Assembly (NCBI RefSeq): GCF_013299185.1
Contig: NZ_JAAFKG010000005.1
Span: 1-32,847 of the forward strand
Direction: 5' to 3'
Length of the DNA stretch: 32,847 bases
Source: Microcoleus sp. bin48.metabat.b7b8b9.023
GTDB lineage: Bacteria; Cyanobacteriota; Cyanobacteriia; Cyanobacteriales; Microcoleaceae
The translations under genes and the position numbers were made by a program. The notes under the pieces were generated by a model, which did not search any database, was not told where the DNA came from, and worked only from the letters and a program-made list of their open reading frames with translations. Position 1 is the first letter of the stretch. The number at the start of each line of letters is the position of its first letter. Below are positions 1-9,336 of this stretch, one piece after another.

Positions 1-74
1 TTCTCCCATAGCTCTACTATCAAGGCTTCTTTTGCCTCGTTCGATAGTTGTTTTAGGTCGGGGAGTTTTTCCAT
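1..74 (-). CDS. Partial transposase-like protein, N-terminus only
   Basis: An ATG on the minus strand at 74-72 opens a frame that runs off the left edge of the window. The peptide begins MEKLPDLKQLS and continues with an acidic helical stretch. This resembles the first residues of IS66-family (TnpC-type) transposases, which often begin with a Lys/Leu-Pro-Asp-Leu segment followed by a helix. Only about 24 residues are visible, so the family call is tentative. The gene reads away from the fasciclin gene and is separated from it by about 165 bp that include that gene's terminator. Confidence 0.4.
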   Translation of the reverse strand, partial: MEKLPDLKQLSNEAKEALIVELWE

Positions 75-239
75 TCCTTTATCTAATGTCTATCTTGTCT
101 TCTTGTCAAGGGGGTTGAGCAATTACCTAAAAAGAAGAGGATTGGAGCAATGAATAGTCTGATTTTAATTTCTCCCTACAAGGGTTCAGGCTTTCAACCA
201 ATTCTTTATAGTAAAATATTTAGTTTTTAACTATCAATT

Positions 240-273
240 AAAATCGGGCGGTGGCTAACAACAGCCACCGCCC
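240..273 (-). terminator. Intrinsic terminator of the fasciclin gene
   Basis: A perfect 11-bp GC-rich stem (246-256 with 263-273, core GGGCGGTGGCT) encloses a 6-nt loop. On the minus strand it is followed by GATTTTAATTG, a T-rich tract. It lies 36 bp downstream of the fasciclin stop codon, so it fits a factor-independent terminator for that gene. Confidence 0.75.
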
Positions 274-308
274 TCAAGATAGTATTATTGCACTATCTAA
301 ATCTGTGC

Positions 309-719
309 TTAGGCAGGAAGCAAGACTGTATCGATGATGTGGATGACGCCATTATCAGCAGCAACATCGGCTGTGGTAACGGTAGAATCATTGATTTTGA
401 CGCCATTGGAAGCATCAATTTTCACTTCTGAACCTTCAACTGTCTTGGCAGATTTCAGCTTGACTACATCAGCAGCCATAACTTTGCCAGCAACGACATG
501 ATAAGTCAAGATTTTTTTGAGCTTAGGAATATCCTTAAGCAGTCCTTCTACAGTACCTGCGGGAAGCTTAGCAAAAGCTTCGTCTGTAGGTGCGAAAACT
601 GTGAATGGCCCGGTGCCTTTGAGAGTATCGACTAAACCAGCAGCTTTGACGGCAGCAACCAGAGTTGTAAAAGAGCCTGCCGAAACGGCGGTATCAACGA
701 TGTCAGCCAAGTGAGTCAC
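309..719 (-). CDS. Fasciclin (FAS1) domain protein
   Basis: The 136-residue protein is a single FAS1 domain. The H1 motif is seen as [15 protein letters not shown] and the H2 region as LTYHVVAGK followed by [11 protein letters not shown] near the C-terminus. There is no signal peptide, unlike many secreted FAS1 proteins, so this short cyanobacterial form may be cytoplasmic or use another export route. The start is a GTG at 719-717; an in-frame TAG lies immediately upstream, so the frame cannot begin earlier. No good Shine-Dalgarno is visible. FAS1 domains generally mediate adhesion or protein-protein contacts; the role here is not known. It is a single transcription unit with its own terminator, and a 13-bp AT-rich inverted repeat lies about 80 bp upstream. 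Confidence 0.9.
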   Translation of the reverse strand: MTHLADIVDTAVSAGSFTTLVAAVKAAGLVDTLKGTGPFTVFAPTDEAFAKLPAGTVEGLLKDIPKLKKILTYHVVAGKVMAADVVKLKSAKTVEGSEVKIDASNGVKINDSTVTTADVAADNGVIHIIDTVLLPA

Positions 720-798
720 CTAGGTTTTGTATTCTATAAATCAATATAACGCTAAAAAGTTAATTTGGCTACCTAAATTTTCCTTTTCTTTAGTCAGT

Positions 799-838
799 TA
801 TTTTGATATAAAAAACCAATATTTCTTATATCAAAATA
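799..838. repeat. AT-rich perfect inverted repeat
   Basis: Two 13-bp arms (799-811 and 826-838, TATTTTGATATAA and its complement) flank a 14-nt spacer. It lies 80-120 bp upstream of the fasciclin start and about 280 bp upstream of the ferritin-like gene. It could be an operator or a decayed transposon end. The rest of the 720-1118 gap contains nothing I recognise as a gene; the short frames there have no coding character. Confidence 0.6.
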
Positions 839-1118
839 CCTGTCTAAAGGTAGATAAAGATCTCGATATTTTATTGTATTTTAAGGCAAAGCAACCTGTT
901 CCTAAATATATTGGCAAGCCGATCGCGAATTGTGCGCTCGCCCAGGCGCAGTATGAAATGTAAACGCAGAGCGATCGACATGAATGGCTGAGTTGGCAAC
1001 ACCTTCAAGATCGATCTTTGCCAAAAGCGCACAACAACTTTCTGCGTGCTGAGGGCATTGGTTGTCATAAAAATTGCGTTACACTTATATAGGTATCTTT
1101 ACAAAACAACATACAAAC

Positions 1119-2024
1119 ATGACAGTTGCCTATCCCCGCAAGCTTCGCAACGGCATGGGAGCGCGCGAGATTTTAAGTCAAGTGGTGCGCGATCGCGAAA
1201 TCCACTTGATTACCCTCAACCGCTACCGCTACAGCGAACAGCGCAGTTGCAAAGACCTCACCGACTTGATCGAGCAGCTAGACGGCGAACCGGCCGAACT
1301 GGTGCGGGATCTTTCCCGGCATATCTCGGACGAAGCGCGACACGCCATGTGGCTTACGGACTTGCTTGTAGACATCGGTGAGAAGGTGGGAACGCCGCCA
1401 GGAGTTTCCTACATTGACGAATTTGAAAGGTTGCTCGACAGCGACCAAAAAGACCCTACCAAAGACCGCGAAGATTTTGTAATTTCTTCCCTAGCGGCGA
1501 TTAACGTCACCGAGAAGCGGGGATGCGAGTATTTCTCAGCGCACATCCACGCCCTGAAAAATGCTCCTCAAACCGACGAAAACGTCAAAATCCGCGAAAC
1601 CATCGAAAAGATTTTTCCCGAAGAAGCTGGTCACGTCCGCTGGGGCAACCGCTGGCTGGGTAAAATTGCTGCGAAGAGTCCGGGACACCGCGAGAAGGTG
1701 GAACAGGCGAAACGCAAGTATGGGGCGATCGAACAAGCAGCATTTGCATCGGGAATGGATATCATGCTGGGAGCAGAACTGCGTCGCGTCACCCGTCTGG
1801 TGGACATTGCCAACACGATGCCGATGTGGGAACGCCCGCAATATCTGATGGAACGCTTGCCGGCCACCCTGCTCGCCCCCGATTTGCAAATGACCAGAGT
1901 CGATGTGGCTCAACGGGCCTGGAACCGAGATCCGCAAGCATTTGTGGAGAAATTTGTGCCGATGTTCCTCAATGGATTAAAACCGATTGAGAAGAAGTCG
2001 GCAGCCGCTAAGCCCAAGGCTTAG
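1119..2024 (+). CDS. Ferritin-like di-iron domain protein
   Basis: I start this 301-residue protein at ATG 1119 (MTVAYPRKLR), because an upstream in-frame ATG at 1074 adds 15 residues with no family character. The sequence has the ligand spacing of a ferritin-like four-helix bundle: Glu40, an ExxH at 72-75 (EARH), Glu132/Glu137 in the third helix, and a second ExxH at 169-172 (EAGH). This predicts a di-iron centre and an oxidase or oxygenase-like chemistry, but the substrate is unknown. After the bundle comes a C-terminal extension of about 110 residues ending in an Ala/Lys-rich tail. It stands alone, with a hairpin 30 bp after its stop. Confidence 0.8.
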   Translation: MTVAYPRKLRNGMGAREILSQVVRDREIHLITLNRYRYSEQRSCKDLTDLIEQLDGEPAELVRDLSRHISDEARHAMWLTDLLVDIGEKVGTPPGVSYIDEFERLLDSDQKDPTKDREDFVISSLAAINVTEKRGCEYFSAHIHALKNAPQTDENVKIRETIEKIFPEEAGHVRWGNRWLGKIAAKSPGHREKVEQAKRKYGAIEQAAFASGMDIMLGAELRRVTRLVDIANTMPMWERPQYLMERLPATLLAPDLQMTRVDVAQRAWNRDPQAFVEKFVPMFLNGLKPIEKKSAAAKPKA

Positions 2025-2053
2025 ATACAGGCGAGGGAGAGCCTCAGGATATG

Positions 2054-2078
2054 GGTTCTCAGGCACAGCCTGGGAACC
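2054..2078 (+). terminator. Hairpin after the ferritin-like gene
   Basis: An 11-bp stem (2054-2064 with 2068-2078, one G-T pair) has a 3-nt loop ACA. No U-run follows directly, so it may be a dispersed palindromic repeat doing a terminator's job rather than a classical intrinsic terminator. Confidence 0.4.
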
Positions 2079-2221
2079 AGTGATTATTTAAGTCATAGCC
2101 AATTCTTTAATCTAAAATCCAAAATCTAAAATCCAATCAGTCGTATTTTGGTAAGTCCTAAATACGAAGTAAACTGTATTGGTAAAGATTATTGGAACAC
2201 TTTTCCGTTTAAATATTAATC

Positions 2222-2725
2222 ATGACTAACAGCGAGCCAAACCCACAAACAGCTTCGGCAGAAAGCCTATCTAGCGAAAGCGCGATCGCCTCCGAGCAGG
2301 TCGAACAAGCCACAGCAGTGAGCTATGCCGAAGAAATTGAAACTGTGATTGCCAGCATGGCCGTAGACCAAAAAGTGATGGTCGGTCAAAATGAAGCTGG
2401 CGGACATCTTTGGAAATTCAAGTACGGCAGCGTTGAAGTGTTCGTGCAACTCACGGGCGAAACCGAAAATGATACTTTGACTGTTTGGGCCTTTGTGCTT
2501 CAGTTGCCGGCAAAGAATGAAGCTAAATTAATGCGGAAACTGCTAGAAATGAATTGGCTGGCTACTTTAGAATCTCATTTTGCGATCGTTGACAACCAAG
2601 TTGCCGTAATATCAACTCGGACGATCGCCGAAATCTCTGCTGGGGAAATGTCACGCGCTATTACTATTGTAGCCACCATCGCCGATGACAACGATGACTT
2701 GCTGCAAGCAGAATTTGGTAATTAG
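2222..2725 (+). CDS. YbjN domain-containing protein
   Basis: The protein has 167 residues. The first 35 or so are Ser/Glu/Ala-rich and probably disordered. The remainder is an alpha/beta domain of the YbjN / type III secretion chaperone-like fold, seen in the series HLWKFKYGSVEVFVQ, LTVWAFVLQLPA, LMRKLLEMNWLATLESHFAI and VISTRTIAEISAGEMSRAI. Such proteins are common in cyanobacteria and their molecular role is not established. The stop codon TAG (2723-2725) sits at the junction with an inserted MITE-like element; because of the target-site duplication the pre-insertion sequence would also read AAT TAG, so the protein was probably not altered. Confidence 0.8.
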   Translation: MTNSEPNPQTASAESLSSESAIASEQVEQATAVSYAEEIETVIASMAVDQKVMVGQNEAGGHLWKFKYGSVEVFVQLTGETENDTLTVWAFVLQLPAKNEAKLMRKLLEMNWLATLESHFAIVDNQVAVISTRTIAEISAGEMSRAITIVATIADDNDDLLQAEFGN

Positions 2726-2938
2726 GGCTTGCTGAATAAAAGTAGAAAGCTTACCAGACAAGGGGTTTAAGCTTTTTTTGCTTGAATGAGTGCAAGTTAT
2801 AGGATTATAGAGGCTCAAAACCCTTGCAATGAAAGTTGTTAATTTCTGGCGAAATTTGGGAATGCCAGCAATAAACCTACTATTTTTTAAGCTGTGTAGT
2901 CTCGTTTTTCCACTACGTACACTTTTTCAGCAAGCCCT
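2724..2938. mobile_element. MITE-like element, 215 bp, with TIRs and AATT target duplication
   Basis: The ends are inverted: 2724-2736 reads AGGGCTTGCTGAA and the right end (2926-2938) is its exact complement. Similarity continues imperfectly for about 7 more bases. It is flanked by AATT on both sides (2720-2723 and 2939-2942), as expected of a target-site duplication. There is no open frame inside long enough for a transposase, so it looks non-autonomous. The parent insertion-sequence family cannot be named from this alone. Confidence 0.75.
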
Positions 2939-2942
2939 AATT

Positions 2943-3103
2943 AGTCATTAGTCATTAGTCATTAGTCATTAGCGCGAGCGTCCCCGCTCGCGAACGTTAT
3001 CAGTCATTAGTCATTAGTCATCACTGCGAGCGTCCCTGCTCGCGAACGTTATTAGTCATTGGTAATTTGAACCAACTGTCAACTGTCAACTGTCAACTGT
3101 CAA
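2943..3103. repeat. Heptamer tandem repeats (STRR type) with embedded hairpins
   Basis: Runs of AGTCATT-type heptamers alternate with two copies of a GC-rich palindrome (core GCGAGCGTCCC...GCTCGCGAACG, about 2974-2997 and 3024-3048). They are followed by four copies of GTCAACT ending at 3103. Short tandemly repeated heptamers are a known trait of filamentous cyanobacteria. The last heptamer abuts the stop codon of the DUF212 gene, which reads in from the right. Confidence 0.85.
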
Positions 3104-3562
3104 CTAATATGCAGGCCCTGCGATCCAAGAAATCGCGATTCCCAGCCCCAAACCGACGAACACTTGAAAAGGAGTGTGTCCCAGCAACTCTTTCAGGCGA
3201 GCCTCATTAAAGTTGTGGTCTTCCTCAAAAAACTCGTCGATAATTTGGTTGAGGATTTGAGCTTGTTTGCCTGCTGCTTGGCGGACTCCAGCAGCGTCGT
3301 ACATGACAATAATTGCAAAGATGGCTGCGATCGCAAATTCTGGACTTTCCCATCCCATCGTTTGTCCGACTCCCGCAGCCAAAGCGCCCACAAAAGATGA
3401 GTGAGAGCTGGGCATTCCGCCCGTTGTTACCAAATACCGCAGATTAAACTTGCGATTTTTGATTAATTCGATCGGCAATTTAATGACTTGAGCCGACAGA
3501 CAAGCGATCAAAGCAACTATCAGTACATGATTGTTTAAGATGCCGCTGCAAATTTCCTGCAT
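3104..3562 (-). CDS. Divergent PAP2 family (DUF212) membrane protein
   Basis: The 152-residue protein has the DUF212 signature: GGMPSSHSSFVGALAAG, which resembles the histidine-containing phosphatase motif of PAP2 enzymes, followed by VMYDAAGVRQAAGKQA. Hydrophobic helices lie near residues 10-28, 55-70, 78-92 and 134-150, so it is probably an integral membrane protein. The C-terminal half contains the conserved LKELLGHTPFQVFVG segment. Family members are annotated as acid phosphatase or haloperoxidase-related proteins, but no activity is firmly known. It lies 14 bp downstream of crtE on the same strand, so the two are likely co-transcribed, and a lipid or isoprenoid phosphate role is possible by context only. 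Confidence 0.88.
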   Translation of the reverse strand: MQEICSGILNNHVLIVALIACLSAQVIKLPIELIKNRKFNLRYLVTTGGMPSSHSSFVGALAAGVGQTMGWESPEFAIAAIFAIIVMYDAAGVRQAAGKQAQILNQIIDEFFEEDHNFNEARLKELLGHTPFQVFVGLGLGIAISWIAGPAY

Positions 3563-3576
3563 ATTCTTTAGTATTT

Positions 3577-4506
3577 CTAGTTACTGCGGCTGGTTATAAA
3601 ATCGGCGATTCCCAATAAAGGCTGGGCTTTACTTCCAAACACTACCAATTGAGCCTTAGCATCAGCAACCAGCTCTTTGGCTTGGCGCCGAGACTCCTCA
3701 ATTCCCCACAAACTCGGATAAGTCACCTTTCCGGCTTGAACATCTTTGCCTGCGGTTTTGCCCAATTCTTCTTGAGTAGCAGTAATATCCAGAATGTCAT
3801 CAATTATCTGGAAAGCCAGCCCAATATTTTTAGCAAAACGCGAAAGCCGCTGCAAATCCGCAGCAGAAGCCCCAGCCAGAATTCCCCCACAAACCACGCA
3901 GGCTTCTAACAGCGCGCCGGTTTTGTGAGCGTGAATGTAGGTCAAAGTTTCTATAGAAACATCTTTCAATCCTTCCGATTCCAGGTCAAGTACCTGACCG
4001 CCTACGAGTCCAGCAGCGCCAGATGCCCGCGCTAAATGGGCGATCGTCTGCAACACCTGTAGGGGGGGTACGTTCTCAGTTTTAGTTGCGATCAATTCAA
4101 AGGCATAGCTCAACAAACCATCGCCAGCCAAAATTGCGATGTCTTCGCCGTAGACTTTGTGGTTAGTCAGTTTGCCGCGCCGGTAGTCGTCATTGTCCAT
4201 TGCCGGCAAATCATCGTGGATCAGCGACATGGTGTGGATCATTTCCAAAGCGCAAGCTGTTGGCATTGCCATGTGGGAAGTGCCACCGGCGATTTCGCAC
4301 CCTGCCAGACACAGGATCGGACGAAGCCGTTTGCCCCCTGCTAGCAGTGAGTAGCGCATGGCTTCGTAAATTTTCTCTGGGTAGATGACCTGGATCGCAC
4401 TGTCGAGAGCTACCTCGATCGCCTTTTTTTGCTCAACCAGGTAAGTAGATAAATCGAAAGCGGATTCCGGTTGAGAGGAATCCATTTCTGTTGCTGCAAA
4501 TACCAT
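3577..4506 (-). CDS. crtE: Polyprenyl diphosphate synthase (GGPP/FPP synthase, CrtE type)
   Basis: The 309-residue class I prenyl elongase condenses isopentenyl diphosphate with allylic diphosphates to make FPP and/or GGPP, precursors of carotenoids, phytol and terpenes. The first Asp-rich motif, DDLPAMDND, is at residues 98-106 with the usual following RRGK. The second, DDILD, is at 236-240. GGKRLRP at 57-63 and the GQ dyad at 170-171 bind diphosphate and shape the active site. Length is typical of cyanobacterial CrtE. ATG 4506 is used; Met8 is an alternative. It forms a probable operon with the DUF212 gene and lies back-to-back with the geosmin synthase, which consumes FPP. It is most likely the housekeeping enzyme rather than a pathway-specific copy. 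Confidence 0.92.
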   Translation of the reverse strand: MVFAATEMDSSQPESAFDLSTYLVEQKKAIEVALDSAIQVIYPEKIYEAMRYSLLAGGKRLRPILCLAGCEIAGGTSHMAMPTACALEMIHTMSLIHDDLPAMDNDDYRRGKLTNHKVYGEDIAILAGDGLLSYAFELIATKTENVPPLQVLQTIAHLARASGAAGLVGGQVLDLESEGLKDVSIETLTYIHAHKTGALLEACVVCGGILAGASAADLQRLSRFAKNIGLAFQIIDDILDITATQEELGKTAGKDVQAGKVTYPSLWGIEESRRQAKELVADAKAQLVVFGSKAQPLLGIADFITSRSN

Positions 4507-4555
4507 CCCTTGCTCTCTTGTACTGAATGTGACTTGGGATACTTTGAGTTGTTTT

Positions 4556-4587
4556 GGTCGATCGCGCCGACTTTTAGGGGGCGATCG
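4556..4587. repeat. Palindromic repeat, left copy
   Basis: GGTCGATCGCGCCGACTTTT occupies 4556-4575 and is followed by a partly complementary GGGGGCGATCG. The same 20 bases recur exactly at 10781-10800. Here the palindrome is imperfect (right arm lacks one CG). It lies between the crtE start and the geosmin synthase. Confidence 0.7.
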
Positions 4588-4627
4588 CTCGAAATCTGAG
4601 ACTCAATTTAATCATTTTACGGGTGTT

Positions 4628-4810
4628 GTTGCACAGAAATTTATTAGTGTCGATGTCAAGGATTTAGTTTTGCTTGAGGGTGGGGATATGAAGTTGTTGA
4701 CACCGGAACAGATTCGGGCCCGAATCTGCTTTTCTGAGCTCTCAGGAGATGTGCGATCGCCTCCCTCTGCTTCACCAACGTATTTTGTTAAATTTTATTT
4801 AGTCGATCGC
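4628..4810 (+). pseudogene. NUDIX hydrolase C-terminal fragment
   Basis: A frame open from 4529 to 4873 encodes about 60 residues matching the C-terminal third of the intact NUDIX protein at 15074-15496. Compare DVKDLVLLEGGDMKLLT here with DVNDLVLQEGWDMQLLT there, then IRA..CFSE.SGDVR against IRAGKCYSEKSGDVR. The Nudix box itself is missing, so no hydrolase activity is possible. The DNA similarity is clear but not identical, indicating an old duplication or a fragment from a relative. It sits in the crtE-geosmin synthase gap. The flanking parts of the frame are not recognisable. Confidence 0.75.
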
Positions 4811-4958
4811 TACCGTGGATATGAACTAGCCTACAGTACAATCAAAAACAAACCACATATGGGACGTGGCTAGGGCAGCGAGAAGGCTCGCCAACCGCAA
4901 CAGATCAGCCGTTCGTCAGCAAAAAATAGCAAGAATACTCAGTAGAAGCTTACGGTAG

Positions 4959-7229
<2,271 letters not shown>

Positions 7230-7243
7230 ATTTGAATCGAATT

Positions 7244-7264
7244 GTATCTTTTTGTCAAAGATAC
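7244..7264 (+). other. Stem-loop between geosmin synthase and shell gene 1
   Basis: Perfect 8-bp arms GTATCTTT (7244-7251) and AAAGATAC (7257-7264) with a 5-nt loop, 15 bp after the geoA stop. No immediate U-run follows, so it may partly attenuate or stabilise the upstream mRNA rather than terminate it. Confidence 0.5.
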
Positions 7265-7384
7265 GATTTGATTGTCTCTTTTTACAAGATAATCTGTCTT
7301 GCTAACTTAGGTTTTTTTTGATCGCCATTCGGTCAAGTAAAACCAAGTTGTTTTTTGAGTAACTAGAAAGTGAAGAATTAAGTT

Positions 7385-8794
7385 ATGACCTATTCCAATG
7401 ATTCGGGTTCAGATGTTGAGAATCAACAACCTCAGTTGAGTTTAAGTACAGCAGCAGCCCGTAATTTGGCGACGACAACCAAATCTGCACCGCAGATGCA
7501 GGAAATTACCTCACGGTGGTTGTTGAAACTGTTGCCGTGGGTGCAAACAAAGGGTGGCGTATATCGAGTTAACCGTCGTTTAAGTTATACCGTAGGTGAT
7601 GGAAGAGTCTCTTTCACCAACACTGGCGCGACCGTACAAGTAATTCCCCAAGAACTTACTGAGTTGCCATTGCTGAGAGGGTTTGAGGACACAGAAGTTT
7701 TAACTGCGTTGGCGAACCAGTTTGTGCAGGAAGAGTACGCCGCCGGAGACACGATCGTTGAAATAGGTCAAGCAGCCGATCGAGTATTATTGATCGCCCG
7801 TGGTAAAGTTAACAAGATTGGTCTTGGCAAGTATGACGAGCAGGTTGTTTTAGATGTACTCGCTGATGGCGATCGTTTCGGTGATGAGTCTTTAGTAGAG
7901 TCTCAAGACACCTGGCAGTATACCCTCAAAGCTCTTACCAGATGTATCGTATTAGCATTACCTCAACAGGCGTTTGAGCAACTCCTTAACCAGTCCGAAG
8001 CTTTACAAACTCAGGTCGATCAGTTCCGCGCCCTCCTCAGCCAGCCACAAACTACTGAAGGTGAAGCTGCTATTAATGTATCTGCGGGACATCGCGGCGA
8101 GACTGAGTTGCCTGGTACTTTCGTTGACTACGATCTCTCACCCCGCCAATATGATTTGAGCATTGCCCAAACCATTTTGCGGATCGGTACCAGGGTAGCC
8201 GATCTGTACAATGAACCAATGAATCAGACCGAGCAACAATTGCGTCTGACTGTTGAGGCATTACGGGAACGTCAAGAACACGAAATGATCAACAACCCCG
8301 AATTTGGGTTGCTGCACAACGCTGACCTCAAACAACGCATCTACAGCAGTAGTGGCGCACCTACGCCGGACGACATGGACGAATTGCTGGCTACGGTATG
8401 GAAAGACCCTGGCTTCTTCCTGGCTCATCCCCGCACGATCGCTGCCTTTGCTCGCGAGTGTAACCGCATAGGGATCTATCCACAAACCATTGACATGGGC
8501 GGCCACCAAGTACCGGCTTGGCGTGGTGTACCGATCTTTCCCTGCAACAAGATCCCCATCACAAATACCCGCACCAGTTCTATCCTCTTACTCCGCACTG
8601 GTCTTGAAAAACAAGGCGTTATCGGTTTACATCAAACTGGTATCCCTGACGAATATCAACCTAGCTTGTCTGTACGCTTCATGGGCATCAGCGAAAAGGC
8701 AATCATGTCTTACCTGATCACAGCTTACTACTCCGCAGCCGTCCTAGTACCTGACGCCCTCGGCATCCTCGAAGATGTCGAAATCGGTCGTTAA
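7385..8794 (+). CDS. Family 2B encapsulin shell protein with CNB domain, paralogue 1
   Basis: The 469-residue protein has a Ser/Asn/Gln-rich, probably disordered N-terminus (1-35). An N-arm and beta region follow ([15 protein letters not shown]...YRVNRR, 40-90). Next is a cyclic nucleotide-binding-like domain (about 93-205, with [11 protein letters not shown] at 161-171), a linker, and a C-terminal region (248-469) with [57 protein letters not shown] and [17 protein letters not shown]. This architecture is that of Family 2B encapsulins, HK97-fold shell proteins with an inserted CNB domain that co-occur with terpene cyclases. Older annotations call the pair after geoA Crp/CNB proteins, but there is no helix-turn-helix here. 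In place of the phosphate-cassette Arg there is Trp177 by my alignment with CRP. Confidence 0.88.
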   Translation: MTYSNDSGSDVENQQPQLSLSTAAARNLATTTKSAPQMQEITSRWLLKLLPWVQTKGGVYRVNRRLSYTVGDGRVSFTNTGATVQVIPQELTELPLLRGFEDTEVLTALANQFVQEEYAAGDTIVEIGQAADRVLLIARGKVNKIGLGKYDEQVVLDVLADGDRFGDESLVESQDTWQYTLKALTRCIVLALPQQAFEQLLNQSEALQTQVDQFRALLSQPQTTEGEAAINVSAGHRGETELPGTFVDYDLSPRQYDLSIAQTILRIGTRVADLYNEPMNQTEQQLRLTVEALRERQEHEMINNPEFGLLHNADLKQRIYSSSGAPTPDDMDELLATVWKDPGFFLAHPRTIAAFARECNRIGIYPQTIDMGGHQVPAWRGVPIFPCNKIPITNTRTSSILLLRTGLEKQGVIGLHQTGIPDEYQPSLSVRFMGISEKAIMSYLITAYYSAAVLVPDALGILEDVEIGR

Positions 8795-8819
8795 TTAGAC
8801 CTCGACCATATTTATTGTG

Positions 8820-8841
8820 GAACAGGCCGGAAAGCCTGTTC
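8820..8841 (+). other. Stem-loop after shell gene 1
   Basis: Perfect 8-bp stem GAACAGGC (8820-8827) / GCCTGTTC (8834-8841) with loop CGGAAA, 26 bp after the stop of shell gene 1. It is a common-looking cyanobacterial palindrome and could end or protect the upstream transcript. The tnpB fragment begins immediately after it. Confidence 0.5.
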
Positions 8842-8842
8842 A

Positions 8843-9109
8843 AAACTTGCTTTTCTGGAGAGGTCTATTGGTGCTGAAGAGTACACATCTAAAACTTGCT
8901 CAAAATGTGGACATATTCACGCCAAATTAGGTGGGTCTAAAAAGTTTAAATGCCCAGAATGCGGACACACTCTGGACAGAGACTTAAATGGCGCTTTCAA
9001 TATTTTGTTGAAAGCTTTGAGAGATACCTCCTTGACAGGAGAGCTTGCTGCTTTCTCTGTCTTGCCATACACGGCTAATCCTGGCTTAGTCCTGGATTTA
9101 CCGGGTTAA
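8843..9109 (+). pseudogene. tnpB C-terminal fragment (IS200/IS605 or IS1341 type)
   Basis: An open stretch without a start codon encodes the C-terminal zinc-ribbon and last RuvC segment of a TnpB (OrfB) nuclease: [17 protein letters not shown], then [19 protein letters not shown], ending in [14 protein letters not shown] and a stop at 9107-9109. The four Cys (CxxC...CxxC) and the DRDLN aspartate are intact. Everything upstream, including the other RuvC residues, is missing, so it cannot be an active nuclease. It is a relic lodged between the two encapsulin genes, on the same strand. Confidence 0.85.
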
Positions 9110-9116
9110 ATGTATC

Positions 9117-9219
9117 TGAGAGGTTAAGGTAAATGATTTTTGTCGATCGGTAATTACGCTCTATTTTAAGCGTTAAATCCAGTAATTATTGACAAAAGCC
9201 CGATCGTCTTAACCTCTCA
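9117..9219. repeat. Imperfect long inverted repeat, about 103 bp
   Basis: The outer arms are a perfect 12-bp pair, TGAGAGGTTAAG (9117-9128) and its complement (9208-9219). TTTTGTC/GACAAAA and ACGCT/AGCGT pair further in, so the whole can fold into an interrupted cruciform. It begins 8 bp after the tnpB fragment and may be the end structure of that element or an independent miniature element. Confidence 0.65.
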
Positions 9220-9336
9220 ACTATTTTATGTTGGATCGGAATGATTTAACCGCAGAGAACGCAGAGAACACAGAGAAAGAGAAGAGAGAGAAATCACCTG
9301 ATGGTGCAACCGAAATTGATATAACTAGAGGATGAG

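Noticed and set aside
727..963. 78-residue frame between the fasciclin and ferritin-like genes
   Set aside because: It has no recognisable similarity, runs through an AT-rich inverted repeat and lacks a ribosome-binding site.
3577..4506. Dedicated FPP synthase belonging to the geosmin cassette
   Set aside because: It is on the opposite strand, is coupled to DUF212 and has the features of the housekeeping CrtE; pathway specificity is not supported.
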